64,000 nucleotides of DNA from Sanderia malayensis (Eukaryota; Cnidaria; Scyphozoa; Semaeostomeae; Pelagiidae): contig RQOL01000845.1 of the NCBI GenBank assembly GCA_013076295.1, forward strand, positions 1-64,000. The letters are read 5' to 3'. Under the pieces are notes generated by a model. It had not been told where the DNA came from. It saw only the letters and a list, made by a program, of their open reading frames with translations, and ran no database searches. A program made the position numbers and the translations under genes. Below are positions 53,868 to 64,000 of the stretch, in pieces. How positions within the stretch are numbered: the first letter of the stretch is position 1; each line of letters starts with the position of its first letter.

Positions 53868-55594
53868 TTACAGTCAACTCTGCTTAATTCGAACAGCCTG
53901 GGGAAGCGTGAAAGTGTTCGAATTACGAAAAATTGAATTTTAGAGATTTGTTTATAAGAGTTGGTTCATGTTGCAACGGAATCAAAAATCTTAAAAGGAA
54001 CCAAAGAGTTCAAAAGCTTGCTTCTCTCTTGCTACCAAAAAAAACACATGAACTTTGAGACTCGATTGAGAAATACAAACAGTACCTGCTGTTGGGTTGG
54101 CAGTATTAGCAGTGTTGGGTGTCGGCCTAGAATTCAACAACCGCAAAATCATAACCGATCCAAACTATAACATTCAGATCCCCAAAAAAAGATACCTGAT
54201 ATTAATCCGCAGCAAGGAAACCTTCCTCTGACATCCAACGAGGCAACAAGCCTCAGCAACTGCAATGAATAATGGAATGGCGGAACGATAAATAACAGGG
54301 GATAGCAATCTAAGACATATAATAACCTTTCATGAATAACATCTTCTGCTGAGGTGGGAAGCACTGCAACATGATAATGATAAGTCATTACAATTTTAAT
54401 TTAAAAAAAATATATGCATAGTCAGTAGAAAATATTTAACAAACATTTGTCATTAGTGATTCTTGAAGGGATGGGGAATTTCGTTGGAATTAGATAGAGT
54501 TTGAGCTACACGAGCTCGCACCATGCAGATTTGACTGTACTAACAACGCCTTCACGGGAAATACAAGACAGTGGCATGGTAGATGCAGTAGACACCCAAT
54601 CATCAATTAGCTTAAACCGTGTGTTTACCTTGTAACGTGGCCAAATTTGTTGTTCTTCGTGTGGCCGTGGCACATAGAGTCGTGTTGGTATCCTCTAAAA
54701 TTAAAAAATCGCAGACAGTAAGATTACCATACCGCATGTATAAGACTGAAACAGCAGACACACATAAATGTTGCAACGGAATCGAAAATCTAAAAAGTTA
54801 CCAAAAAGTTTAAAAACTTGCTTCTCTCTTGCTACCAAAAAAAACAGATGAACTTTGAGACTCGATTGAGAAATACAAACAGTACCTGCTGTTGGGTTGG
54901 CAGTATTAGCAGTGTTGGGTGTCGGCCTACAATGAAAGGAAATGATTAAGGCATACAGAACTGGAAACTTTCTTGCAATACGGAAAATGTTGTAGAGCTG
55001 ATTCTTTCCTTGCAATCAATCAAGGTTTGCAATACTTTGAGCAATTCAGCATCCTGTCGACGAGGTCTGTATGAAATGCATCAAATCAAATATCTCGGTG
55101 GATTCGTCTCTAATTCTCGCGAGAAGGTCTTCAAATTCATCTGCAGAGAGAGGCTTCTGTTTTTTTCTGTGACTATCAGCATAGCGCAGCAATAGTGATC
55201 TGCATTGCTTTCTCTCATCATGATACGGTCAGTGAATTTGTTATGGCTGTGCATATGGTGATATGTTTTACTTTATTCTATGTTTCTATTGTTTTATATT
55301 TTTGCTTTACTTTTTGTTTTACGTATATGTTGTATACAGCATATATATACAGCAACATTAAATCACCAAATCAAGCATAGAATCAAAAAGTTAATCTTAC
55401 GAATAAATATCTGCATCTTGGAATAACATCACCACTATCTGCATTTTGTACATCTTGTAGAAATGATTTCCAAAGAGAAAGCTCTTTGGGAAATGACAAA
55501 GATGTTGCATCCATTATCAGTGAAGAAGGTTGTCCCTAACAAATTTCACACTGAAATCCTTTAGCAATGTCAATGTCTAGCAAACTCAGATAGT
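53868..55594 (-). repeat. Segment R, copy 1
   Basis: Direct repeat of 36261-37992. It keeps the minus-strand exon-like pieces and ends at cagatag, where an RRM fragment is joined. Confidence 0.88.
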
Positions 55595-56015
55595 TATTTT
55601 GCGGTTGTTTGCATCATAAAACAACGAGCGATATTCTAAAACAACATTTTGAACAATTTGGAAATGTTCTGGATGCCTTCATATGTCGGAACCCAGTGAC
55701 AATGGAGTCAAAGCACTTTGGTTTTACAACCTTTGAAAATGCCATTTGTGTGCTGGATGCATTGGCATCCAGACCACACAAAGTTGGTGGAAGAGCAATA
55801 GACGCGAGAAGAGCGATTCCTAAAAAGAATGATTCCGAAACGGCCCTCGTAAGGACAAAAAGGCTATTTGTTGGTGGAGTGGCTTCAAACGCCACAGAAC
55901 ACGACATCGCCAGTTACATAAACGAAACCTACAACGGGTTAGGTCATGTTGTAACATGTGACTTAAAAAGGGGATTTGCATTTCTGGAGGTCAGCAGCAA
56001 AGACTTTGCCGATTT
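55595..56015 (+). pseudogene. hnRNP A/B-type RRM copy 2
   Basis: The frame 55609-56073 carries RRM1 from just after RNP2 (TSDILKQHFEQFGN, KHFGFTTF) and most of RRM2 (RLFVGGV, KRGFAFLEV). It extends further into RRM2 than the copy at 51114. The 5' codons are replaced by the R segment. It ends in segment S at about 56020, so it is a fragment. Confidence 0.72.
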
Positions 56016-56020
56016 GATCT

Positions 56021-56610
56021 TAATAAGCAGGGCTGTCCTCCACTCTAACCACGTTCTTAATACGAGTACTTAAGGTGCAATATAAATGGCCATAAGGGCT
56101 CACGGCCAGTAAGGAAAGTCCATGGACTCTAGAGCCACTGAAGACATTAGCCGAGGGCCTTAAGGATGAGTTATCGTGGTTTAAGTAAATTATATGATAC
56201 CTGACCGTCTGCTTTCATATTCAATATATTCCCTCGCATCCCAATATTTAATGGGCCGGATCCTTTTACGTATTCCACGCCTGGCACCTTCTTGCCGACT
56301 ATCAGCATCATTCACTTCGTGTACGAAAAAGACATGAATCATATAACATGTAAACAACTTCAGAGTACAATCAAATGTTGTTATGAAATCTGGATACGCG
56401 CAGGCTCTATAATACCATAGAATCAAAAAACTTGAAAAAAACAAAAACTGAAAAGATATTTCCATATTTATACAACGAACCTCGATAAAAATTAAGAGTC
56501 AATTATATTACGAATTCAGTAAACTACAGAAAACTTGAAACCCGAAAAGAAATGGCTTCAGTAAAAGAATGTTCGAGTTAGCAAGGATAAAAAATTACAG
56601 TCAACTCTGC
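56021..56610 (-). repeat. Segment S, copy 2
   Basis: Uninterrupted version of 34163-36260 lacking the TTAA element. Confidence 0.88.
56201..56314 (-). pseudogene. Candidate CENP-C-motif-like exon, second copy
   Basis: Same 114-bp interval as 34363-34476 with the splice-like borders intact. The core ARRGIRKRIRPIKYW is unchanged; differences are limited (a Cys to Arg near the end, an Ala to Asp near the start). Confidence 0.35.
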
Positions 56611-58316
56611 TTAGTTCGAACAGCCTGGGGAAGCGTGAAAGTGTTCGAATTACGAAAAATTGAATTTTAGAGATTTGTTTATAAGAGTTGGTTCATGTTG
56701 CAACGGAATCAAAAATCTTAAAAGGAACCAAAGAGTTCAAAAACTTGCTTCTCTCTTGCTACCAAAAAAAACACATGAACTTTGAGACTCAATTGAGAAA
56801 TACAAACAGTACCTGCTGTTGGGTTGGCAGTATTAGCAGTGTTGGGTGTTGGCCTAGAATTCAACAACCGCAAAATCATAACCGATCCAAACTATAACAT
56901 TCAGATCCCCAAAAAAAGATATCTGATATTAATTCGCAGCAAGGAAACCTTCCTCTGACATCCAACGAGGCAACAAGCCTCAGCAACTGCAATGAATAAT
57001 GGAATGGCGGAACGATAAATAACAGGGGATAGCAATCTAAGACATATAATAACCTTTCATGAATAACATCTTCTGCTGAGGTGGGAAGCACTGCAACATG
57101 ATAATGATAAGTCATTACAATTTTGATTTAAAAAAAATATATGCATAGTCAGTAGAAAATATTTAAAAAATATTTGTCATTAGTGATTCTTGAAGGGACG
57201 GGGAATTTCGTTGGAATTAGATAGAGTTTGAGCTACACGAGCTCGCACCATGCAGATTTGACTGTACTAACAACGCCTTCACGGGAAATACAAGACAGTG
57301 GCATGGTAGATGCAGTAGACACCCAATCATCAATTAGCTTAAACCGTGTGTTTACCTTGTAACGTGGCCAAATTTGTTGTTCTTCGTGTGGCCGTGGCAC
57401 ATAGAGTCGTGTTGGTATCCTCTAAAATTAAAAAATCGCAGACAGTAAGATTACCATACCGCATGAATAAGATTGAAACAGCAGACACACATAAATGTTG
57501 CAACTGAATCGAAAATCTAAAAAGTTACCAAAAAGTCTAAAAACTTGCTTCTCTCGTGCTACCAAAAAAAAAACAGATGAACTTTGAGACTCGATTGAGA
57601 AATACAAACAGTACCTGCTGTTGGGTTGGCAGTATTAGCAGTGTTGGGTGTCGGCCTACCATGAAAGGAAATGATTAAGGCATACAGAACTGGAAACTTT
57701 CTTGCAATACGGAAAATGTTGTAGAGCTGATTCTTTCCTTGCAATCAATAAAGGTTTGCAATACTTTGAGCAATTCAGCATCCTGTCGACGAGGTCTGTA
57801 TGAAATGCATCAAATCAAATATCTCGGTGGATTCGTCTCTAATTCTCGCGAGAAGGTCTTCAAATTCATCTGCAGAGAGAGGCTTCTGTTTTTTTTCTGT
57901 GACTATCAGCATAGCGCAGCAATAGTGATCTGCATTGCTTTCTCTGATCATGATACGGTCAGTGAATTTGTTATGGATGTGCATACGGTGATATGTTTTA
58001 CTTTATTCTATGTTTCTATTGTTTTATATTTTTGCTTTACTTTTTGTTTTACGTATATGTTGTATAAAGCATATATATACAGCAACATTAAATCACCAAA
58101 TCAAGCATAGAATCAAAAAGTTAATCTTACGAATAAATATCTGCATCTTGGAATAACATCACCACTCTCTGCATTTTGTACATCTTGTAGAAATGATTTC
58201 CAAAGAGAAAGCTCTTTGTGAAATGTTGCATCCATTATCAGTGAAGAAGGTTGTTCCTTACAAATTTCACACTGAAATCCTTTAGCAATGTCAATGTCTA
58301 GCAAACTCAGATAGTT
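56611..58316 (-). repeat. Segment R, copy 2
   Basis: Third copy, ends at the same cagatag junction as copy 1. The minus frame near 57780-57900 encodes KKQKPLSADEFEDLLARIRD, a plausible exon of the KDZ-like gene. Confidence 0.88.
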
Positions 58317-58934
58317 ATTTTCTGGTGGTTTGCATCAAAACACAACGAGCGATATTCTAAAACAACATTTTGAACAATTTGGAAATGTTCTGGATGCATA
58401 TCCTCTTGGGGGTTCATACTGGCACCCAGAGAAGCAACGTAAAAAAGATGTTCCATTCTCCGTTGTGGTCCATGAAAAAACGATGCCCTCTGGAAAAATC
58501 TATTCTATACGTTCAGTAAAAACAACTGCCCGTGATAATCGGGAATTTATAGTTTTCAGTGAGAAAGAAAGTATCTGCTTCGTCCAACAATGCAAGGATG
58601 TTAGGGGAGCCTACCAAGCAAATGGAATACTTAGCCACTACTCCTGTCAGCACCTGGATCGTGCCCCTGTACAGCCTGAGTATTCAGTTCGATTTATGGT
58701 TGAACAAATTCAAGAAGGGGTCCCAGATCAAGAAAAGGTTACAGAGCTGATAACAATTCAAAATGACCATCAAGATCTGCCAACGGTGGTTAAAGTTTCC
58801 GACAAAAATTATGCTGTTCTAGGAGACTCCTGTTCATCTCATACCCTAGGCTATGTTCATGTCAGAAGAAACGAGAAAGATAGCCTAGAATGCTGCACAA
58901 TTTATTGCAAACGATCATACGGCCGTACAAAGCA
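58317..58934 (+). CDS. Chimeric ORF: RRM1 start fused to KDZ-like N-terminal exon
   Basis: The first 25 or so codons (to about 58400) are the hnRNP RRM1 start (TTSDILKQHFEQFGNVLDA). The frame then continues without a stop into unrelated sequence: KKDVPFSVVVHEKTMPSGKI, CQHLDRAP, and a terminal ECCTIYCKRSYGRTK with a C-C-x4-C-x-R/K cluster. A CAG|GTATTA donor at 58934 suggests this is an exon. The later part could be the N-terminal zinc-cluster region of a KDZ-associated gene, possibly continuing in the exons from 60.4 kb. Whether the fused frame is expressed is unknown. Confidence 0.4.
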
Positions 58935-58947
58935 GGTATTACCTTGA

Positions 58948-59845
58948 TCCTCATACACTTCCGAAATTAACTAAAAGAATTGTATGAGGATGAAAACAAA
59001 TCAATTTTCAACTTTCAGCACTATCTCACAATTTTTTGGGGCAACTTTTGCACATGCGTGTGCAATTCATGCCACCTTCCTTATTTCAGCAAACAGTTAC
59101 TGAAGTAACTAAAAAGTAAAGTTAATGTAACAAATGATCCCCGAAGAATAAAGCCCTTGGCAGCATATTATAAATTAGGTATTCAACCAATCAAATTTAT
59201 AGTAAAAGCCCCATTGAGAGCTTAGTTTTCGAGGTCTTAGGGGAGTGGCTTATTAGAGAAGGGGCTTATCATAAACGTTCACAATTAAAGTTACAAAATA
59301 GTTTTTTGCTATGCTTCAATTCCATGAAAGGTAGTGAGCTAGCAGCTACACTGGGGTTCCAAAAGTATTGCAAGTATTTCTTTAAATATTATTATAAAAC
59401 AATATGATATAGTTTAAATGTTGTTTTCACTTAAAAATTTATGAAATTCTGAGTATATTTATGCTAAAGAAATTCGCTATTGAAACCCGTTTTGTAGTTT
59501 TATATTGTTATGTAAATTCTCTTGCTCAGGCCTAGGGCCACTTCTGGACGCAATTTTTCATCAGGCGTTGCAATACTTTTTGAACCCCAGTGTACCAAAT
59601 GCTCAAAATTGTTATTTTAATGAAGACTCAGTCACTATTAACATCCTAATCTGTTCAAAATGTTTCTTGTCTTTGAAATGTAGACCTGTATCGAAAAGGA
59701 CGCAAATCTAAGCGTCATTTCTAAAACAGGGAGCGGGTTAAAAGAGAGGGGGGCTGAATAGAGCTTTCAAGGTAATCCGTTTCAGGTTAAAAGGAAGGCA
59801 GCATGTACGCATCTACATTTCGTTGCATTGGCAAGACAACTGTTT
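58948..59845. other. Probable intron, no gene recognised
   Basis: AT-rich. No motif in the short frames (for example 59505-59711). Confidence 0.4.
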
Positions 59846-60095
59846 GAAAAAGCTGATGATATTTTCTTCTTCTTCTTCTTCTTCTTCTCCAGGCTCTAAT
59901 CCCATTCTGAATGGGGTCGCCGGTGTGGATCCTCCGCCTCCATCTCAGTCTTTCCATGGCATTCTCCTCTCTCACGCCGATAGACCTCATGTCCTCTCTT
60001 ACGCAGTCCGTCCAATCCATCGTCTCTTTGGCCGTCCTCTACCTCTCGTTCCTACTATCATCTTCCTATAGATCTCTGCCCAACGTACTCTTCCT
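59846..60095 (-). pseudogene. LINE 3' end: RT C-terminus and (AGA)n tail
   Basis: The minus strand encodes GTRGRGRPKRRW, then DCVREDMRSIGVREENAMER, then RWRRRIHTGDP, the conserved C-terminal region of a LINE ORF2 (R-G-R-P-x2-RW, V-x-ED-hydrophobic, WRR). It runs into (aga)n at 59864-59890, the usual 3' tail. A short frame change lies near 60020. Only about 80 codons are present. Confidence 0.6.
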
Positions 60096-60128
60096 CTATA
60101 CATATATACATATATAAATACATATACA
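60085..60128. repeat. AT microsatellite (tatacatata)
   Basis: Short tract between the ribozyme and the LINE piece. Confidence 0.6.
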
Positions 60129-60162
60129 CTAAGAAGAGAGAGACTCAGAAGACAAAACTCTC

Positions 60163-60207
60163 CATCTCGACAAGCCTGTTTCGTGGTTACCCACTCATCA
60201 GGAGATG
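60163..60207 (-). ncRNA. Type I hammerhead ribozyme
   Basis: On the minus strand: helix I 5' arm CATCTC, core CUGAUGA, helix II GUGG-GUAA-CCAC, core GAAA, a very short helix III (ACA/UGU around a GGCU loop), cleavage triplet GUC, then the helix I 3' arm GAGATG. All invariant core bases are present. Short helix III type I hammerheads are known from Penelope-like elements and other eukaryotic retroelements. It lies about 70 bp upstream (same strand) of the LINE 3' end. Confidence 0.88.
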
Positions 60208-60389
60208 TAATAGCTCTACTTTATGTATTGAGCACTCTAACGGGAAACCGATTCACGGACTTTGTATATAAATACATATATAAAGCATTTAAATATGTTT
60301 TGATCGTCTTTGCTGAGCCACATTCAAAACAAAAGACCTTTTTGGGTGAACATGTGAAAATAAATCTCCTCATTAATCCTTAAATCGTA

Positions 60390-63300
60390 TTTTTAAAGCA
60401 ACACTTGAGGAATGGCCATCTGGCTCAGCCACAAGAAATGGAATATGTTCAAGTGAAAGGTTCTTGTAGAGCCATTGAGCTGGAAATCCAAGAGCGTTTA
60501 GTGAACGACTAGGATCTTTGCCTCACAATAAACAGATGGTATGTCACTAGTTAAACAGTAGACAATCATTTTCTATAAACAGGTTACAATAACATAACAT
60601 CAAATCAGTCTATTATTAAAATTTTCAGTTACTACGAATTGACAAATGGATTCGGAGCAAACAGAGATGCTCTGTTGATGGCCACATATTTCGTTTTGGG
60701 ACGAATTCTCAGACAAACACTGCCAACGATGGAGAGGAGAAATACAGGTGATGTTTGTTGACATAATTTATATTATGGACTACTACATCTCATTACTTGC
60801 CAGTAACTAGCTTCCTTTCTTGTGCTGACGATAGCTATTGTGTATCTGCTACAAAATTTTAAATCCTCAAGGTCTTTGTTTGAATTTCCAGAAGTGAGAG
60901 TAAGTATAAAGGTTTACTAGCAATACAGTGACTTTCAACTTAACAGTTTGCTTTTCCCATAGATGAAAGCAAAATTGGCCTTCTATTCGCCCAAGAGATG
61001 AATGTTGGCAAAACGCTATCACAAAAAATTCTTAATCTGGGACAAGGGTCCCACGAAGAAGATGGTTGCCTTCTTCTATCTGGCGGTGACTCCGTCACTG
61101 GCGGCACATCAATGTAATATTCGAGTTTTAATTCAAAACATGATTGTCCACTAAATATCTATCTAAGGCATAACTTTCAATGTCATTTGCAAACTCTTAT
61201 TGCAGCACGATGCTTCAAAAATACCTGGAAGACACAACGATGGTTGTGATGTTGAACGACTCGCGCTTTAACAGAGTAAATTCAGAGGCTCTGTACGATA
61301 TCATGAAGCCTTGTATCAAGGATCCAGAAAGGAAGGAATGGGCAAATCCAAAGCCACAGCGAAGGGAGAGTTGTGCGGTTCAACTTTGCTCGAGACGATA
61401 ATTACAACAAGTGTCTTGTACAAGAGCTTCGCTCACTTGCCAATAACTACAATGTAAGTGCACGCGAAACTGCGCCTATTTGATCTTTTTCTTCACTTGG
61501 TCTCTTTTCCTTTGAGTATTCGTGAATGTATTTGCTTTCTATTCTGCAGATTTGTTTTATCTTTTCTGCTTTTTCTCCTACATTTATCACCACAATTTCT
61601 CTGATCTTTATGACGTCTCTCTTGGTCGTATTCTTTTTTATTTCAAAAGCTATTTTCTTTTAACCATTGTTTGATTGATGTCTATGAAAACACAAAATAC
61701 GAAAAGTAAGAATTGAAATATAAGTCCTTTTTTCCAAATTCGCAATTTTAATTGCAAAGTATATCACAACTCGCAATTTATATACAACTCGCAACTCTCA
61801 ACTCGTGCTTTACCCTATCATTTTTCGGCTGACTTATCTTTTTATACTTCTAGGGCCTTCTTCTTGCATGGATCATCCACCATCTTAAACTATGGGGCAA
61901 GTACGAGGCAAGACTGTGTCAGCTGTTGTCAGCAATATTTCAAAGAAATTTGAAACGCAACAACGTTGGGTAGATACACTGTCAACGATTGTTTACACCG
62001 GATATTTGGTAAGATCTATTGCATACTAAAATATGGCAATACATATCATTGTATAGTATTACAAACTAACATTAATTTTACATTTTTTTATGCCTTTGAG
62101 ATCATATCTTAAATCCTGTACTTTTTTCCAGTATGCTGCCACGCTGGGTGAGACAAAAAGCTTGCTAAAAGAAATGGAGACATTTTTAGAATCCGAATTG
62201 GAGAACGGCGACATTGGGGTCATGCAGAAGATTGAAAAATTTGTCAGAAACAAGATCAAGGAGAATGATTCACATGTAAGCCCTTCTTCATAATATTTAG
62301 TGTTAACAGTTTTTATAAGTCATGCAGTTGACATGACTAATAAACATAAATCTATTTTGTCCACATTACTAGATTTTATCTTGGGCTAACTGGAAAATGA
62401 AGGTCACACAAAAAGGAAGTGGACGCTTTGTCCCTGCCCTGGGAATAAAGAGCCAAGAACTAAAAATGTGGATCAAACAGACAGTAAATTTCAAAACCTT
62501 TGTTTCTGTTGGTTGCATTTTACACTTATACGTTTCAACATAAATACACAAAGCTATCTTATTATACAATAGGATGTAAAGAATGCACTCAAAAGTTTAA
62601 CAGAGAATGATGTTGCAGTGTCAACATACTTCAGCAGAAGTGAAGATGGCTGCACTCTTCATGACATCCAAAAGAGGGACAAAAAAAAACTGTAAATTTT
62701 CGAGGCAAGCCGTTAAAATATGTTACATTGACTAACGTGTAAACTTTACTTTTTGGTATATTTTGTCCACCACATCTGACTTACATCATTTTATTTCCTT
62801 GTAGCATACAGATTTCCGATGTGCGAGTTTCAACAAAATTTAGAGAGCTGGCTAGATTTTGGTGAGAAACTCGATAGTGCACAGCCTGAAATTGTCATGT
62901 TTTCACAATAAATTGTTAATTTTTATGGAAGGACTTTAGCAAGAGTAATATCAAAATTTTTCTTGTCTCTGCAAGGTTTGAATGGAGGTGACCAGCCACT
63001 TGAAGAAGAGGTTGGTCCAATGATGACAGATGACGAGAGGGAGATCCTTCTGGAAATTGACAGAAACATCAGAAAGGATATAGAAGGTAAAAGCTTAGTT
63101 TGTATTTTCAAATATCAATGGTGGGCCCAGGGGGAAGAATTTTCAAAGCTTCATTTTCCTTGTTATGGAAAGATATCATAAACATTCCCAGGTATACTTT
63201 GGTCCTTCCAATATTTGAAAATACAGCAATTATCCTCCCCAGTTTATTGATCTGGCACTGCCCTTGTCAAACATTTTACTACTACCATTACACTACATAA

Positions 63301-64000
63301 TGACATTATTATCACAAAGTACTCTGTCAAAGAACCTTTCATTGTAAGTTCCTGTAATCGAATATGACATTATGACATACAGAGTTTTCAATTTTTCAGA
63401 GCATGCCAATCTACCAACTGATGACCAAGATCAAATTGACCCTTCACTTGAGGTACTGTATTTCCTCTAATTACTACCCACCCTCTTTTAACCACCCCCT
63501 TCCAATAAGCGCCCACCCTAAAATAAAAGTGTGAACTAGTTCTTAAATTTTCACTGTTTGGTTCAAATAATTGTGCAAAATATTTAATAAACGCCCACAT
63601 ACTTTATGGAGGAAATACGGTATAAAGGCTGCAGTACCTTGTCATACTTTTAATTATTTTTGCACCTGAGATTAACATTATGCTTAATCCAAGGAAGCTT
63701 CTTGTTTGTTTAAGTTTTCAAATATTAAGAAATATCATAAACAAAAGAAAATTGATGATTCATTACATTGAAGCGTTTCATGACACCAAACACAAAGAAA
63801 GAGGTTCTAGCATTCACCCCAAGAAGACTAGAGGCATTTGAAATGATATGCTCATATTCTGGCCAATTCTTTCCCATGTTTGTCAGTGTGTTGCCCAAAT
63901 GTACTTTTGCAATTTAACTGCTTTAATTAATCACAAAGAACTTCATTCTCAGGAAATGAGGGTTGGCAGCAAACGACAGCTGGCACTCGGTCTGGACACT
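60390..64000 (+). CDS. Multi-exon host gene, function unknown (runs off window)
   Basis: Exons with AG/GT borders and mostly compatible phases: 60629-60747 (YYELTNGFGANRDALLMATY), 60963-61113 (DESKIGLLFAQEMNVGKTL), 61206-61453 (TMLQKYLEDTTMVVMLNDSR), about 61893-62008 (VRGKTVSAVVSNISKKFETQ), 62132-62275 (TLGETKSLLKEMETFLESEL), 62373-62483 (ILSWANWKMKVTQKGSGRF), 62573-62691 (DVKNALKSLTENDVAVSTYF), 62805-62861, about 62976-63086 (EEEVGPMMTDDEREILLEID), 63400-63452, 63953 onward (MRVGSKRQLALGLD). A weaker exon lies near 60390-60540. A frame shift falls in exon 61206-61453, and the 62805/62976 junction is out of phase as read. Predicted mostly helical and cytosolic; no domain is recognised. Possibly continuous with the exon ending at 58934. 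Confidence 0.55.

Noticed and set aside
51114..56015. Functional hnRNP genes.
   Set aside because: Copies are truncated at both ends by repeat junctions and lack the Gly-rich C-terminus.
1..64000. tRNA or rRNA genes.
   Set aside because: No cloverleaf-like A/B box arrangement or conserved rRNA stretch was recognised by eye; only the copia primer site recalls a tRNA.

Overview
This is a repeat-dense stretch of animal nuclear DNA. It has spliced exons with GT-AG junctions, an hnRNP A/B-type RRM retrocopy, and most major eukaryotic transposon classes (Helitron, copia, Gypsy, DIRS, Penelope-like and LINE elements, a TTAA-target DNA transposon, and a Polinton/adintovirus-like integrated element). 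The repeat mix and KDZ-associated cysteine-cluster genes suggest an early-branching metazoan such as a cnidarian or sponge. The species cannot be named from sequence alone. Many frames carry single-base shifts. Some are surely decay, but shifts also occur inside spliced host exons, so assembly indel error is a possible contributor.

Layout. 0.7-2.4 kb: a non-autonomous Helitron (minus) with hairpin and microsatellite tails. 2.4-14.2 kb: element 1, an AT-rich virus-like element of Polinton/adintovirus character. On the minus strand it has a truncated capsid-type gene, two small basic or amphipathic virion-type proteins, several broken structural-type genes, an F54H12.3-type DDE integrase, and anonymous small genes. 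Next to its right terminus lies a cluster that looks like apoptosis and innate-immunity cargo: a candidate Bcl-2-like ORF and three related proteins, each with two death-fold repeats. 16.4-27.8 kb: a dispersed repeat family (A) around a dead LINE and a nearly complete copia element (22620-27133). 29.8-31.0 kb: a second LINE RT. 31.05-33.07 kb: element 2, whose terminus matches that of element 1 in inverted orientation; it carries a Fic-domain ORF and a coiled-coil plus TRAF/MATH gene. 34.2-38.1 kb: segment S (split by a 1500-bp TTAA element) and segment R, which hold minus-strand exons. 38.4-43.0 kb: a DIRS element. 43.0-47.4 kb: a Gypsy element with 147-bp LTRs, next to a 185-bp foldback that looks like a miniature DIRS derivative. 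47.7-49.1 kb: KDZ-like exons (minus). 49.6-51.5 kb: a zinc-binding gene, a Penelope RT fragment and an hnRNP-like retrocopy. 51.7-53.9 kb: a complete Helitron with a recognisable empty site. 53.9-58.3 kb: two more R copies and one more S copy with RRM fragments between them. 58.4-64 kb: a plus-strand multi-exon gene of unknown function, interrupted by a LINE 3' end and a hammerhead ribozyme.

The most interesting system is the pair of related virus-like elements. Their shared termini enclose different accessory genes that all point at the same host circuitry: death domains, a Bcl-2-like fold, a TRAF domain and a Fic enzyme. This suggests an element lineage that swaps cargo aimed at TNF-receptor, NF-kB and cell-death signalling. 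DNA polymerase B, packaging ATPase and protease genes are not seen. The left part of element 1, where they might lie, is missing beyond the Helitron, and element 2 is only a terminal fragment.
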